Part shown: piece by piece, positions 44,569 through 56,175 of the stretch | Position numbering within the stretch: the stretch's first letter is position 1 | Layout of the letters: every line of letters begins with the position of its first letter | Assembly: GCA_021432605.1 (NCBI GenBank) | Contig: MU271143.1 | Location: 2,737,277 to 2,801,276, forward strand | DNA length: 64,000 nt | Source of the DNA: Coniochaeta sp. PMI_546 | Taxonomy: Eukaryota > Ascomycota > Sordariomycetes > Coniochaetales > Coniochaetaceae | Direction of reading: 5' to 3' | The notes under the pieces: generated by a model | What the model was told of the DNA's origin: nothing | Databases searched by the model: none | The model's input: only the letters and a program-made list of their open reading frames with translations | Made by a program: the position numbers and the translations under genes

Positions 44569-45831
44569 CTACATCCGGTCCATGAGATCGCCGCCCGAGA
44601 TGCTATTGGACGAGGAACTCCGGCCGCTGGCGTGAAAACCGTCGCTGGGACCGAGGAGGTCGTGGACAGCGACTTTGGGGACCTGGGGTACCGGAAGTTT
44701 CCTCTGGCTGCCATCCGTCCGAGTGAGAATATCGGTAAGAGACATGCCTTTACTCCTCGGTGCACCGCTATTTTGCGGCTGAGGGACCGGGAGTAAACTG
44801 TCCGGCTGGGGTTCCAGCGGAGCGAGCGCCGGAGTCGTGTTGTGGAGCGACAGGTGGCGGAATGGAGGAAGATTGAACTCCTCGTTGTTGAACGGGCGGA
44901 GCCGAGGTGAGTGAGCTGGCGTGGCGAGTGGAGTCTGGTCCGGGGTCGGAGACAGCGAGCCATGCGAAAATGTTGGCGAAGAAGGTGCAGTGGAGTTTGG
45001 CGAGTTGGGCCTCGATCGTTTTGCGTGCCTGTATGCCGCTCCATAGTGGTCCTGGTCGTGGTCGTCGTGCGAGTGCGAGCGAGACATGTGGTATGCCGAC
45101 AGAGACGGCAAATGCCCGCGAGACGAGTGAAGACTGTGCGTATAGTACGGATGGTGTCTGGCTTGCATATGGTGATGCGGCGGAGCGGTCAAAGTCTCCC
45201 GCTCAACCTGATTCGCAGCCTTGGCCAGCATGCTGATGTCCATACCCATCCCATGGTGCTGCACGCCGCTCATCGGACTGCTTCTGTAGCTGTTCAGCCC
45301 GCTCATGCTGTTGGGCATGTGGTAGTTCGAAAACGAGTGGGGAGGCGATACGTTAGGTGAGGACATGCCAGAGGGAGGAGCTGAACGGATCGCCTTTGGG
45401 GCGGGAGGGGGCGGCATCATGTCGGGCATGCCATTGCCAAAGTGTTGCTGCTGCTGCTTGTTGCCTCTCCTCGAGTTAGGATTGTTGTGTATCCTGGAAT
45501 GGCGGGTCAACTCGTCAGAGCGAGAGAACTTCTTGGTGCAGCCAGGAAACTGGCATGCATGCGGTTTCTCTCCCGTGTGCGTGCGAATGTGTCTCGTCTG
45601 ATGCTCAAGGCGGTGGAAGGCCTTGTCGCACAGAGGGCACTTGTAAGGACGAGGCAGCTCGTTGGAAGCGTCCGACGGCTGTCCTCCTGGAAGTGGCCCA
45701 TTTGGCCGAATGACAGCGATGGTTGCCATGTCGTCGCCTTCAGCCTCTTGCTGTTTGTCGTGGTCTCTCTCCACCGCGGTTTCAGGATTTAGTAGATTTG
45801 AAAAATCCACCGCTGACTGTGCTCGTTGCAT
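44569..45831 (-). CDS. creA: Carbon catabolite repressor CreA/Cre1 (C2H2 zinc finger)
   Basis: This single-exon gene encodes 420 residues. The start [17 protein letters not shown] and the phrase [11 protein letters not shown] are typical of Sordariomycete Cre1. Two C2H2 fingers lie at residues 63-86 ([20 protein letters not shown]) and 91-115 (HACQFPGC then [13 protein letters not shown]). They bind SYGGRG sites to repress genes for use of less-favoured carbon sources when glucose is present. [10 protein letters not shown] and a Gln run follow. The central part is His/Ser/Pro-rich with the acidic patch [11 protein letters not shown] next to [10 protein letters not shown]. The repression region near the C-terminus includes [13 protein letters not shown] and [13 protein letters not shown]. 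Length and order match the family. The gene stands alone, with nearly 10 kb of gene-free DNA on its 3' side and more than 5 kb on its 5' side. Confidence 0.97.
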   Translation of the reverse strand: MQRAQSAVDFSNLLNPETAVERDHDKQQEAEGDDMATIAVIRPNGPLPGGQPSDASNELPRPYKCPLCDKAFHRLEHQTRHIRTHTGEKPHACQFPGCTKKFSRSDELTRHSRIHNNPNSRRGNKQQQQHFGNGMPDMMPPPPAPKAIRSAPPSGMSSPNVSPPHSFSNYHMPNSMSGLNSYRSSPMSGVQHHGMGMDISMLAKAANQVERETLTAPPHHHMQARHHPYYTHSLHSSRGHLPSLSAYHMSRSHSHDDHDQDHYGAAYRHAKRSRPNSPNSTAPSSPTFSHGSLSPTPDQTPLATPAHSPRLRPFNNEEFNLPPFRHLSLHNTTPALAPLEPQPDSLLPVPQPQNSGAPRSKGMSLTDILTRTDGSQRKLPVPQVPKVAVHDLLGPSDGFHASGRSSSSNSISGGDLMDRM

Positions 45832-46129
45832 GTGATCGTTGTGCGTTGGTGGAAACGCTACCCGGCGGCGATGTTACTTCCTTCCCTTCCCAACAGTGTT
45901 GTTGCACTGCCTGCAGCACTCCAAATAATTCCCAACTCAGAAAAGAAAACTTGGGGTATGCGTGACGTTTATACCACGGACAGGCGGTGGGTGCAGGTGC
46001 AGACGCGCAATACACACACACAAAAGTCGAGTGATGGTCCTCGGCAGGATGTCGCGATGTTGCAGTATAGGTGTTTTGGTGAGGGCAGGATTACGTCTTT
46101 TTCCAGTTGATGCGGGATGTTGGGGGTTT

Positions 46130-46200
46130 TAGTATGGGGAAGATAACAAACTTTCAAAAAAGAGTTTTTGGAGGGGGGGAAGGAAGGGGAAGCGGCAGTG
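46130..46200 (-). promoter_or_regulatory. Pyrimidine-rich core promoter tract of creA
   Basis: On the minus strand this interval reads as CT-rich blocks (CCCCTTCCTTCCCCCCCTCC and TTTTTTGAAAG), about 300-370 nt before the ATG at 45831. CT-rich tracts commonly lie just upstream of transcription starts in filamentous fungi. The minus strand has no ATG between the start codon and about 46315, so a leader beginning here would lack upstream open frames. Confidence 0.35.
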
Positions 46201-46328
46201 ACTTTAAAGGGCCGATCTGGGATGGAGCAGAACAGGATGGGCTCAGTCAGGGGGTGGAGCGCTGAATGGAAGTTGCGCGGGTGAAAGTTGCAGAAGTTAA
46301 AAAAGCAAAAGCATGTGGCTTCAGACCT

Positions 46329-46523
46329 GTGGGGAGTTGCAAATGGAAGGTACCTGTTGCGCCATACTGTCCCGCACTGTCTGGTACCTGTCCTGCGTTT
46401 GGATACCCTCGAAGTACGAGGGTACATGATCCGCTCTTTCTTTTTATCTCGACAAGGGGTGGAGCATCCGCCACGCCCCCCGGGGCACAACCTGGAAGGA
46501 GCGGGAGATATGGGGCAGTGGGG
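46329..46523 (-). promoter_or_regulatory. Candidate CreA autoregulatory sites (SYGGRG)
   Basis: Four matches to the CreA target SYGGRG lie within 195 bp about 0.5-0.7 kb upstream of the creA ATG: GTGGGG at 46329-46334, the overlapping palindromic pair CCCCGG/CCGGGG at 46478-46485, and GTGGGG at 46518-46523. CreA is known in several fungi to repress its own gene, and closely spaced paired sites are the functional form. The motif is short and degenerate, so chance matches are expected. The palindromic pair is the strongest. Confidence 0.35.
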
Positions 46524-49500
46524 TATGTTGTCGCTGTGTGGGAGGGCCGACGAGTCGAGTGGGCTGAAGTCCGAGACCGTCATCCACCAATCTCATCAAA
46601 TAGAAGAGCACAAGTCAAGCATGGCACGACCTGAAAATATGCCCAACTTGGATCATCAGTGCAGTCCCCGTGTCCGCAAACGTAACTGTCTTTCGTCCAT
46701 TCCCTCGCACCCAACTCAGATGTCAGATGCGAAGATCTGACAGTGTCTGTTCTTCTTCGCCAGATATCGTTTGATGTGAGCGAGATTTATCATGGATCGT
46801 GATGGAATCACAGACAACCGGAGCGGGCGGAAGGAACATTATTGTTGTTGTTATTGTTGGTGTTGCCCCTGCTGAGCAGTGTGTTCCGTATTTGCAGCAC
46901 ACTCGGGCACCTCGTCGTAGTCCGTATTGTTGTTTTTCTTGCTTAGCTGCTGCTGTGTTACGACGGTGAGGCCATCAATCATCAGCCCGCCCCTGATCTC
47001 TTGGCACCGATACATTGCCCGGACGGCTGTATGTATGGATATATCTATACACACACCTGGCAGACAGCGTTCTGGATGCAGGTCAGAGAGTGGCCAAGCA
47101 ACCACCAAGCTTGTTGCGAGATTGGAAAACGTGGGTGATAATATCCTGCCAGGCTCCCGTCCCGGAGTAGACACGTCGCTCCTCGAAGTACGTGGACAAC
47201 TACACTCCGTAACCTTTCCATGCCACTTCATGCTGCATAGGTAAAGGGGCTGTGTATCTTTGCGTGGCGGTAAGCGGTAAAAGTGCCAGTGGCTTTCGTC
47301 GAGCGAGTGCCTATCGCATACGTAGGCATCCCGACAATTGCAGTCCGCTCGACATGTCCGGGCGCAGTAAGCAATTGTATTTCTTCTCGTCATCAGCTAC
47401 CCCGGAGTACCTGTGCCCTCCCCTGAAGTGAGCGTCAGCAGCCTACACTACCCAGGCTAATCACACACAGTTGGTCCCTGACACAGTCGAGGGTGGGGGT
47501 GCGCTTCATCGGGAAATGCGAGAGATCGCGGGCGGACATACGGTTGACGCCACTACACTAGTTGGCAGCACACTCAATATTTATGCCCTTTGATTGTACG
47601 CGTTGCTTCCCTTTTTCTACCAGCTCTTACGAGAGCACGAATAACCGGATACTTGTCCTCTAGTTCACCGTGGGCAGAGGAGCACAAACGGAGTGGGGGA
47701 AGGATGGTTGGCGCGCCTAATAGTTGTGTGCCATTAGTAGAGATAAGGCCTGGAGTAAAGTCCGGAGTATACTTCACGCGTCTTGACAGGTGGAGAGAGC
47801 CTTTGGTCCGTCTGGGGAAGCAGAGTAATTTCCTCGGATCGACATGACGGCGTTCGATTTACTATGTAGTGTACATTTACTGCGTACGACGTAAGAGGCC
47901 ATCCAGAGCCGGCATTCCACCAGTTGGTGGCATCGCCGATCCAACGTAAGACAGGTCGGAAGCAGATCCAACTGAAGTTGCCGACATCTGGTCAATCCGC
48001 CGCTTCCAGACCGATAACCCAAATCCGGGGTAGATTTTTGCGGCGTCGTCGAACCCTTGCCTGCCCGAATCGTCCTCACAATGGCAAAGATGTCCATCAA
48101 AGTCACACTAAAGCGTTCGCCTCATTCCTCTGCCTCCACGTGTACTGCGTAGAGCGCGCCGCAAGCGCCGTGTATTAGGGCATTGATCCGTCCAAACCCC
48201 TTTTCCATCAGGGTCCTCCGGGTACCCTCAGTTGAGATGCCTTGGACTCCACAATTCACCCGAGGTCAGAGCCCAGTGTCTCCAGCATACGGTTGGCGTT
48301 GGGGCTCTTGACACAGCCGGCTAGACGCACAATGTTTGGGAGGAAGACAACGTGGGGGTGCCCCTTGGCACTCCTTTCTGAGGACAATGTTCGCACAGCT
48401 GACTGCATCATCTCTGCACACTACAACAGCACTCGAATCATGAGGTCTCCTCACGGGTGAGTTGTCTCGTCTCTGTACGTATCTGATGTTGTTCTCATTT
48501 ATCCCGAGGTGAAGATCTGCACATGTACATCTCTTATACGGCAACTACGTGATCGCTGCTAACGAAGCTTGTGTTGTTGTTATCTGCCTCCCACCTCCAC
48601 GGGTCACTAGTGTGGTCTAACTCAATCCGGCAAGTTCTGGGGATCGGACAGATCGTGCAAAGTCAGATCTCTCCTCTCATCCCGATTTTCTCCGACGCTG
48701 ACATTTGTGTTTATTTGAATCTTGACGACAACTTCGGGAACCGAGACCTGTTGCACGCAGCGATTGACCGAGGTGCTTGACGGGTTCGTGTTGCTCTCTT
48801 CTGGTCGCAGTGATGTTCGGCTAGCCATCCTCTGCTTGCTGTGATGCCACATTGTCTTGGCCGGAACACAGCATCTAAGGCATTGAGAGGGAGTCATGAA
48901 CTGGCTCACGAAACTCCATGCGAGGTCTGCTATCTAGGCTTGACGTTGTCTTCGGGCGCTCGGTGTCTTGACCGCGAATTGCATGGCAATGTTTCTGAAG
49001 CTGCGAGCAACACATGAATGTACATGAATGTACATACCTGTGCCAGCAAGCGGGCCCTCTGTAATCCGGGGCAGAGTTTTCTCGATCTTTCAGGTGCTGA
49101 TAAGCCATCTGTCCACTACAGTTGCAACTACGCCAGCACGTGGTCGTCGCTCGCTACTTTGAAGTGCCGGTCACCGTGGACCTCTCTGGTCACAACGATG
49201 GACACAATTTCCCCTCACGCCAGGTCTGGGGTATTTGGAGAAGCTGAAAAGGCCAGTCATCCAGGCAGACCAAGCTAGGTCGGTAGTGAAGGGAATTTGG
49301 GTGAATGATCTCCTTTGCAGCAAATAATGTTGCGGAGGCATGGGCGGATGGAACACTGTACACTAGAGGGGGAAAATTCTCCGAAAATATATTTACCCGG
49401 CGGCTACACCGCATAACTGTTCCCTTTCCCCTTGGTCGATCGAGTGCTAACCAGGTCAAGCAGCTGCTGCAATCGGCGCTACGTAGCAATGACACCATCA

Positions 49501-51130
49501 AGCCAGCAAAAGGCTCTGTGGGGAGCCAGGAATTGCGCAACGAGGATTTCCCCATAAGTCGATCGGTCAAGCGGAGTTTGTGATGCCGAACCCCCCCGAA
49601 GTTTGGATTCCAGCGAGACCATGCCGGTCTCACTTCCAAAAAGGCCCCGGAAAATCTTTGCCAAGTGGGAACTGTGAGACGCCGGTGCCCTTTGAGACCG
49701 CGGCTGTTACACGTGTATATCCCATCCCACTTTAAAGACTACCTGGTGTAGATAAGGTCGACTTGCAAATAACCTACAAGAGCCACCGTGCTTCCCGTAC
49801 TGCCGGACAAGAAGTTAGCAAGGTATCACGGACGGAATCCGTAACCGCGGGTCTCAGCGGTGAAGACCGTCCATGGCGGCCATGACAGGTGGATGACGAC
49901 GTGCCGAGGATGCGAATCGTTGTGGTTCGTACCCAGAGATAGGGATCACTTCCCATTTCGCCGAAAATTCTATCCGGTCAAGGTGGGTGATGTCAGCAAA
50001 GATTAGAACTGGGCGTCGCTCGTCGTCGAATCAGAGGTGGCAATCATGCCCCGGAAAAGCTGGTCCCTTGCAGCGCTAGCCTGCTAGCTCCAGCCCTGCC
50101 CGCTGCGCCTTCACAGCGATGTAGGTACAAAGTAGAGCCGGCGGCGCCACAGTGTCCGGAATCATTTCTTTCTAGGAACCGGTGATAACAATGCGACAAG
50201 TCTCGGCCTTGCACCACAGCTAAAGGACCAAGTGCTGCAGGACTTCTGTCTCGGGGCGAACCCCTCGTTTTACAACAGAACGCCCGGAAAGCGGCTGCAT
50301 TTCTCCGTCTTCCGAGTGTTGACAGCTTGGCCTTTAATTTTTGGGCTATCCAGTGCTCGGTCAGCGACAGTAGTAGCATTTCTTCACGAAAGCGATCTTA
50401 GACCTCGATGTATAAGAGGTACTGTTAGCGCATATCCGCAACGTTCCAAGCAGGACTGGATAACCGGTCCGAATCGCGAGGCAATGCCAACATCATGACT
50501 CGGATGTTTTAGTCCTTTATGCGTCGCAATTTTTCATTGAGATTGAAGCGAAAATTTCGCTGCGAGGGCAGAGACATTTGTCAGTAAGGCGATCGGGTTT
50601 TCCAGATTTCCATCTCAGCATTAAGGTTGTCCTAGTTATTCCTGTGATCACCACTGATCCCCGAGTGCACTCTCGTTCCATATGAGCCTCGGCTCTCGAG
50701 AGAGTGCGATAAGCGTCAAATCTTGTGGTCTCTGACGTTGGAAGTTCATAGGAATGACGCCTCCCACATCAAATATCAAGATATACATACCTGCAGCCTC
50801 CGTACGCAGTACCTTATATGGTGTGCACAGTATCTGGATGAATTGCTAGAAAGATGGTGCCTGGATCGCACGGGTGGGGACATGCCCCGCCGATCATGTG
50901 ACTAGCCCCACGGCCTTCCCGTTTAATCCTGCTCAACGTACCTCGGTACCTTCAGTGAGTAGATCCAGACCAGGCTCTCATTACATCACGGTTCTGGTAC
51001 TGGACAGTGTTACGCGTCACGCGACGACACTCCTAGAATCTGAAGAGCAAACGAACAGTCCATGCCGTATGGATGTGGCGTCCACATCCTCTTCTCTGCT
51101 AGCTAAGCAGCTGCATTGACTGCGCCTCCA

Positions 51131-52740
51131 ATGGATTACCATGCCATCCACGGGCATGATGTCTCGAGCTTCGACCTCCCTTCTACGCGTGAGTGAAGCT
51201 TTGGGCACTGGAGCAGCCATGTCAAGACGCTGTCTAACGAGGAGGAATAGACCGCCTGCCTACTATATCGGCCGCACAGGCTTTTGAAGACTTAAATTCG
51301 GAGACGTCGAAGTATCTGTCCACCGGCCTCGGCAGTTTAGATGGCCTGCTCTCAGGTGCACCCTCTGATGCTGGAGCGGAGAAGTTGGCAAGCATGGGTG
51401 GTATACGGAAAGGCCAAGTGACAGAAATATGGGGCCCCTCTGGCTCCGGGAAGACGTCTCTTGGGTGAGAGGTGGCTCAACATTTTCCATGCCTATGGCG
51501 TCTAACAGCAGATAGTGTACAACTCGTTGCCGGTGCACTGAACGAGGGCGGCCGTGTGGTTTGGGTAGGTCAGTTGTGTACCCTCAGCGGTTCCTACGCA
51601 GGCTTTCACAAATCGCAACTGACCACCTCCAGACTGTTTGTACCCCGTCTGTTGTCAACGCCTCTCTGCTGTCATTGCCGGCAAAAGCGAGGCTGTAGAT
51701 GGATTCAAGCTGGAAAGCCTAGACCGTCTGATTCACTATACGTGTCCGAGTCTACCCCATGTCATCGCTTTGTTATGTCGGCCAACGGGATTCTCCGTTC
51801 CTCCAGACACCTCGCTGATAGTGATCGACTCATTGTCCGCTGTCCTCAATCACAGTTTCCCCCGTGTACCAGACCAGAAAACCGGCAACGGCGCCAGTAA
51901 AGGTATGACCTATAAGCCCGATACGTCCAACTAGGTACTGGAACACTGACAGATTGCTCATAGCACCCAACTTCTCAACGCGAAGACTGCAAGTAGTTCA
52001 GCACATCATCAATGCTCTGCAGAAACTAGCAGCAACGCGCGACCTAGCGATCGTGGTGCTCACACAATGTGCATCCAAAATGCAAGCGGAACGGGGCGCG
52101 AGCCTGGTTCCAGCGATCAATGCAGGTGTTTGGGATCAAGGCATTCCGACTAGACTTGTCCTGTACCGCGACTGGGTCATGCACGAAGGGAAGCCGCTAA
52201 GCATCCACTTTGCAGGTATCCAGAAAGTGAATGGTAAAAACGACAATGCGGCAATAGGAGATATTGTCGCCTTCAGCGTTACATCAGTCAGTGCCCTCCT
52301 TGTGGATACATTGAAAACGACACAGGCCTCTCTCAATCCTCAACCAGGCTCCAACAGTCATTAACAGAACTAATATGTGTTTCACATTTCAGACCGGCTT
52401 GGTTGCAGTGAACATTGACTCGAGCGAATCGGCGAGGATACGGTGGCATGGGACAGCGCTGAAAAGGAAGCTCCAAGACACTGACTTCGAAGTCGGGGAC
52501 AGCGATGACGAGAATTATGGTTGGGCAGACGACGAGAATGGAGACGCCATGCCACCAAATCCTTCACAGTGGCAGGGCAGCGAGGACCTGATTGTTGGGG
52601 TTCACCGCCAGCACGGTGAAGACAGCGACGACGAGCGGGAGCAGCATCATCCAGACGACGAGATACCAGCTTCCTCCGACGAAGACGAGCCGTTCAGCCG
52701 GCAAGCCATCAAAGATGATGCACAGCCTCTACAAGCCTAG
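51131..52740 (+). CDS. RecA/Rad51-family DNA repair ATPase (Rad51 paralogue, Rad55/Rhp55-like)
   Basis: Six exons fit: 51131-51188, 51251-51464, 51516-51568, 51633-51902, 51964-52286 and 52393-52740, giving 421 residues. The start MDYHAIHGHDVSSFDLPST leads to YLSTGLGSLDGLL, which is the entry to a RecA core. Walker A is WGPSGSGKTS (residues 80-89), and Walker B is LIVIDSLSAV (about 170-179). Later RRLQVVQHIINALQKLA and LAIVVLTQCASKMQ are the family's following helix and strand. The last 85 residues are very acidic and probably disordered (DSDDENYGWADDENGD). The size, single core and lack of an N-terminal HhH domain indicate a paralogue rather than Rad51 itself. Rad55/Rhp55, which assists Rad51 filament assembly in homologous recombination, is the most likely match, with XRCC2/Rlp1-type as an alternative. 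Confidence 0.82.
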
Positions 52741-55606
52741 CAAGCACTTCGCGGTCACACGGCCGCTCCAGACCAATATCAACCTCGTGATGGAAGCTAG
52801 ATTGCCCCTCAAGAGTTCGAGGACTAAACAGTAGGAACTATGTCCACTCTCAGCAAATTGCTCCTCCCCCGTAAACGTGTGCCCAGTTTCCACTCCCCAC
52901 CGACTTCAGGTTGAAGGGTCCGGTCAAATATCGGAGTGTTCTCCACCCCGGTCGGCCATACCCGGGCCCGGTTTCTTCTTCAATTCTACACTACCACAGT
53001 ACAGGCGTATGGAAGCTCGTGCGGCGGTGTGAGCTAATCACACTCCACCAGGACTCAAGATGCATTCAGGACATGTTGTTGGGGCAGGTTTTCATCTGTT
53101 AACTTGTGGATGTTTCCTTGGACAGTGCGAATTAATGGCTCGTTGTACCTGCCATCCTCCATACGCCTTCGTGTCTCCGCAATGGACTGGACATGTCGGT
53201 CCGGTGAAAGAGCCTCCGCTGCGACCTGCAACTTCGAGTGAAGCGAGAGTCTGGAGTCTCTCCAACTTCTCTGAACATAGGGTCCAAGCACAGGTCGTGT
53301 GTTAAGGCTATGGTGAGGGGTTTAGTGTGTGTTCGGTAGGGCAGCGATCTGGTGTGTTACATCGCAGCATGGAGCCTTTGGAGGCTTTCTGACGATGGAC
53401 GGGCAATCAATCCGATTGCGACGGTCCGATCTGTGGCGCGAATTCAAGGTGACCTTCCAAGCCCTCGCCAGTGCAGTGCAGCCGGTGAAACTCTACCGAG
53501 CCTCATCGGACGCCCGGCCCCCATCTGTCTGCATTGGCCCCACACTCGAGAACGCGATCGACTGCCGCGATCAGAGTCGTTCGTGGCCGTTGCGGACGGA
53601 CAGGTTTGTCTGAAAAAGCCGTACGATCACCACGCCGACGATGCAACGATGTGACCACAAACCATCCGAGCCGTGGTGGAAGGATGCCATGCCGTGCGGC
53701 TCGCACTAGCACAGGTCTGTGCCATCCCGCGCCTCAACAGTGGAACCAAGCTCTTCTGCAACTGGGCGAGGCAAATCAACGTTTCCGCAAAGAGCGCCCC
53801 CTGCCTTTTTCCGAACTTTATCTTCGATCCTCTCATTGACGACAATCGCCTTCGGGCTGCCTGACTGCAACGGTCCGCAGCTGCTTGAGAGTGCTCGAAC
53901 GAACAGAGCTGCCTGCATATATTGCCCGCAGGTCGGATATGCAGGCAAATCCTCCGCGTCCCTACAATGCAACACTGGATCACATATACCAGGGCCGATA
54001 TGGTGCTACCGGACAGATTTCCCGTCAGGCTCAAGTAACATATCACGGCACTGACCGGTCTGGCTCGTCATGTAACGGCTCTTAAATGCAAGTAGGAAGC
54101 GGCATCGTACGCAAAATACCCAGATTCTATCCTTATTCATAACAAGCATCGCAAGTTCACTCTCCGCTTGCAGGCTCGGTGACGTGTTTTCGAGCGTTAA
54201 CCTGCTGACTCCCGTCTCCGACTCGAGTTATAGCATGGTCGCCTCATGGTCTATAGGTCCTGGTTGTGCTTTCACATGCGACGATACCAGTATTCGCCAG
54301 GTTAAAATCTGTCTGCCCGTCGTCGCCCTGTGCAATATGCGGGCTCTGGTGTGCATCACACTTGCACATCCGGGCTGTCGCTCGGCCGGACTCGGCCAAA
54401 ACATATTTGCCTTCGTACTTTGCAATCACGACTAGTAGCATCAACATTCGGCAGGCTTCAGAACGGGCACCGTGCCTTTGCAGTCGTTGCCGATGATGGT
54501 CCATCGGCCTTTACTTCTGCGTCATCTGAAGCAGGAAAGGGCCGGGGAACATCCGCCTGGAAGATCATTTCTGACCGTCGCCATTGATGGGGACCTCGGC
54601 GAGTTCGCTTGGTGTGAGATCCAAGATCTACGATCTGATCGGCGAGTTCGGATCCATCCGACCAATTCGCTAGGAATTTGAGGATCATCGTCGTCAAGTG
54701 ACTTTGCTATGACCAAAGATGTCAGGGAAGTGTTGCTGCCTCGTCAGTGCGCGCGCCTCCTTGCCGACAACCGAGTGCAGGCAAGCTTCATCATTGGCCT
54801 CTGTCCAGTCTATGTACGTCATTGAACTCCTGTCTCGCTCTGTAAACAGTCCGTGAACATTGATCGTCATTCATCATACTCGCTTTTCGATACATACGCG
54901 ACCGACGGCTCACTCTTCAAGTCGCTCGCTGCTCATCTTGGTGCTGGGGCTTGTGTGGCTGCCGTCGAACTCCAGTTTCACTGCAGAGGACGATAACAGA
55001 GCCGTCTGAAGACAAGCCGCTTCTGTTGGTCAACATGATGTTGCTGATACCGTCCTCCTCAGCTGCCGGTCGACTACTGACGAACGCTCTACAACTGGAT
55101 AGATGGGCAATCCATATGTTCGGGATGAAGAATGCAAGAATGTTTCGATACTAATGGTCGCTAATATGCTCTTTCACCTAAGCGCTTCGATGAGCTGCCG
55201 ACAGAGTGTTATGGCCCCCTGACACCAACCCATCAGATCATGACCATCTAACGCCATACCAGTATAAACAGAAAACAACACGCTCATAAAACGCGATAAA
55301 AACCATAAGACACCAGCCGTGTTACATTGGCAGGGACTCGAGGGTGCTCCAAAGCTTCCAATTCGTGAAAATGCCACTGCACACCACGTACCGTGTCAAG
55401 TGCGCAAAGAGCCATCAAACCCTTGAACATCAGTCCAGAGACATCAAATACACGCCACGATGCCTGCCTCACCAAAGATCGGAGCGGTCCTCCTCAGCCA
55501 CTTCCGGGTTCACATTGCGCGAGTAGATACTGCGGAGGCTCGTTGGCGTGTGGAGGCGGCCTTCTTCCGTGTCGCTATCTGTCTCGTCATCGAGGTTTGC
55601 GTATGG
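52741..55606. other. Intergenic region, 2.9 kb, no supported gene
   Basis: This is the 3' flank of two converging genes. Overlapping frames at 53330-54060 occur in several phases on both strands without domain content. Nothing else was recognised. Confidence 0.45.
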
Positions 55607-56175
55607 TCAACGCATGCTAGAATGTGTCTCGTAGTTTTCGTCCTTGATCTCGTTATCGTTGGGTCCTTCGTCGCACAATGTCTCGTCATTTGGCTTGTCG
55701 TATGCTTCCTCGTGGCCGAGTAGACGCCGACGCTCGACGCGTTCTTGTGGCTCCTCCGCCATCAACGAGGCATAAAGCAAGCTCAGTATCTCGTACACGA
55801 CGCTGAGATAGTGCCTTGGCCGCTCGTTGAAGTCACTTAGCGACCACAAGCCGCCGAAGAAGTTGTCCCAGGTGACGGAGAGGATGAACGGACGGTGTGG
55901 TCATATGCCGTCCAGCTGGTCTTGACAGGGTGGTAGATGCGGTACTTCGGATCACGCGAGTGAAGCACATCGTTGACCGCCTGGCACACCGTTGTCTTGT
56001 CTGGCTGCTCGAATTCGTGGGGTTCGATGTGCATGAGGAAATCGTCGCGGAACTCCTCCCATGCGCCTAAGACGTAGGCGCTGCGAATCCATTCGAGTAA
56101 CTGCTGGGAGTCAGTGAATGGGAGGAGTTCGATGAGCAACCGCTTGTGTTGGGCGGAGAAGGCGGGGTTGACCAT
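55607..56175 (-). CDS. Uncharacterised protein; frame interrupted once near its middle
   Basis: From ATG 56175 (context TCAACAATGG) the frame encodes MVNPAFSAQHKRLLIELLPF, then an acidic/aromatic helical stretch (LLEWIRSAYVLGAWEEFRDD, then DPKYRIYHPVKTSWTAYDHT). At about 55890-55900 the coding signal moves by one base to another frame that reads RPFILSVTWDNFFGGLWSLS, then DFNERPRHYLSVVYEILSLL and an acidic tail ending at 55607. Both halves look like ordinary protein and join smoothly as HT-RPFIL, giving about 189 residues if one base were missing from the genome sequence. No intron signals or slippery heptamer lie at the junction. It may be a recent frameshift or a sequencing indel. The family is not recognised; the amphipathic, Trp-rich body suggests a soluble helical protein. 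Confidence 0.5.

Larger units (their letters stand above)
45832..51130. other. Gene-poor region upstream of creA, 5.3 kb, no supported gene
   Basis: The first kilobase holds the creA leader and promoter features listed separately. A TTG-type simple repeat lies at 46840-46862, and a tandem ACATGAATGT copy lies at about 49012-49036. The longest frames (204 codons minus at 45969-46583, 180 codons minus at 46851-47393, 149 codons minus at 49190-49639) have no recognisable content, and several lack an ATG. No RNA gene was recognised. Confidence 0.45.

Noticed and set aside
46288-46740. 150-codon plus-strand frame upstream of creA
   Set aside because: It overlaps antisense frames of similar length and covers the creA control region. 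No coding signal was seen.
49012-49036. Tandem ACATGAATGT units suggesting a repeat array
   Set aside because: There are only two to three copies over 25 bp and no spacer structure. It is too short for any array or minisatellite call.
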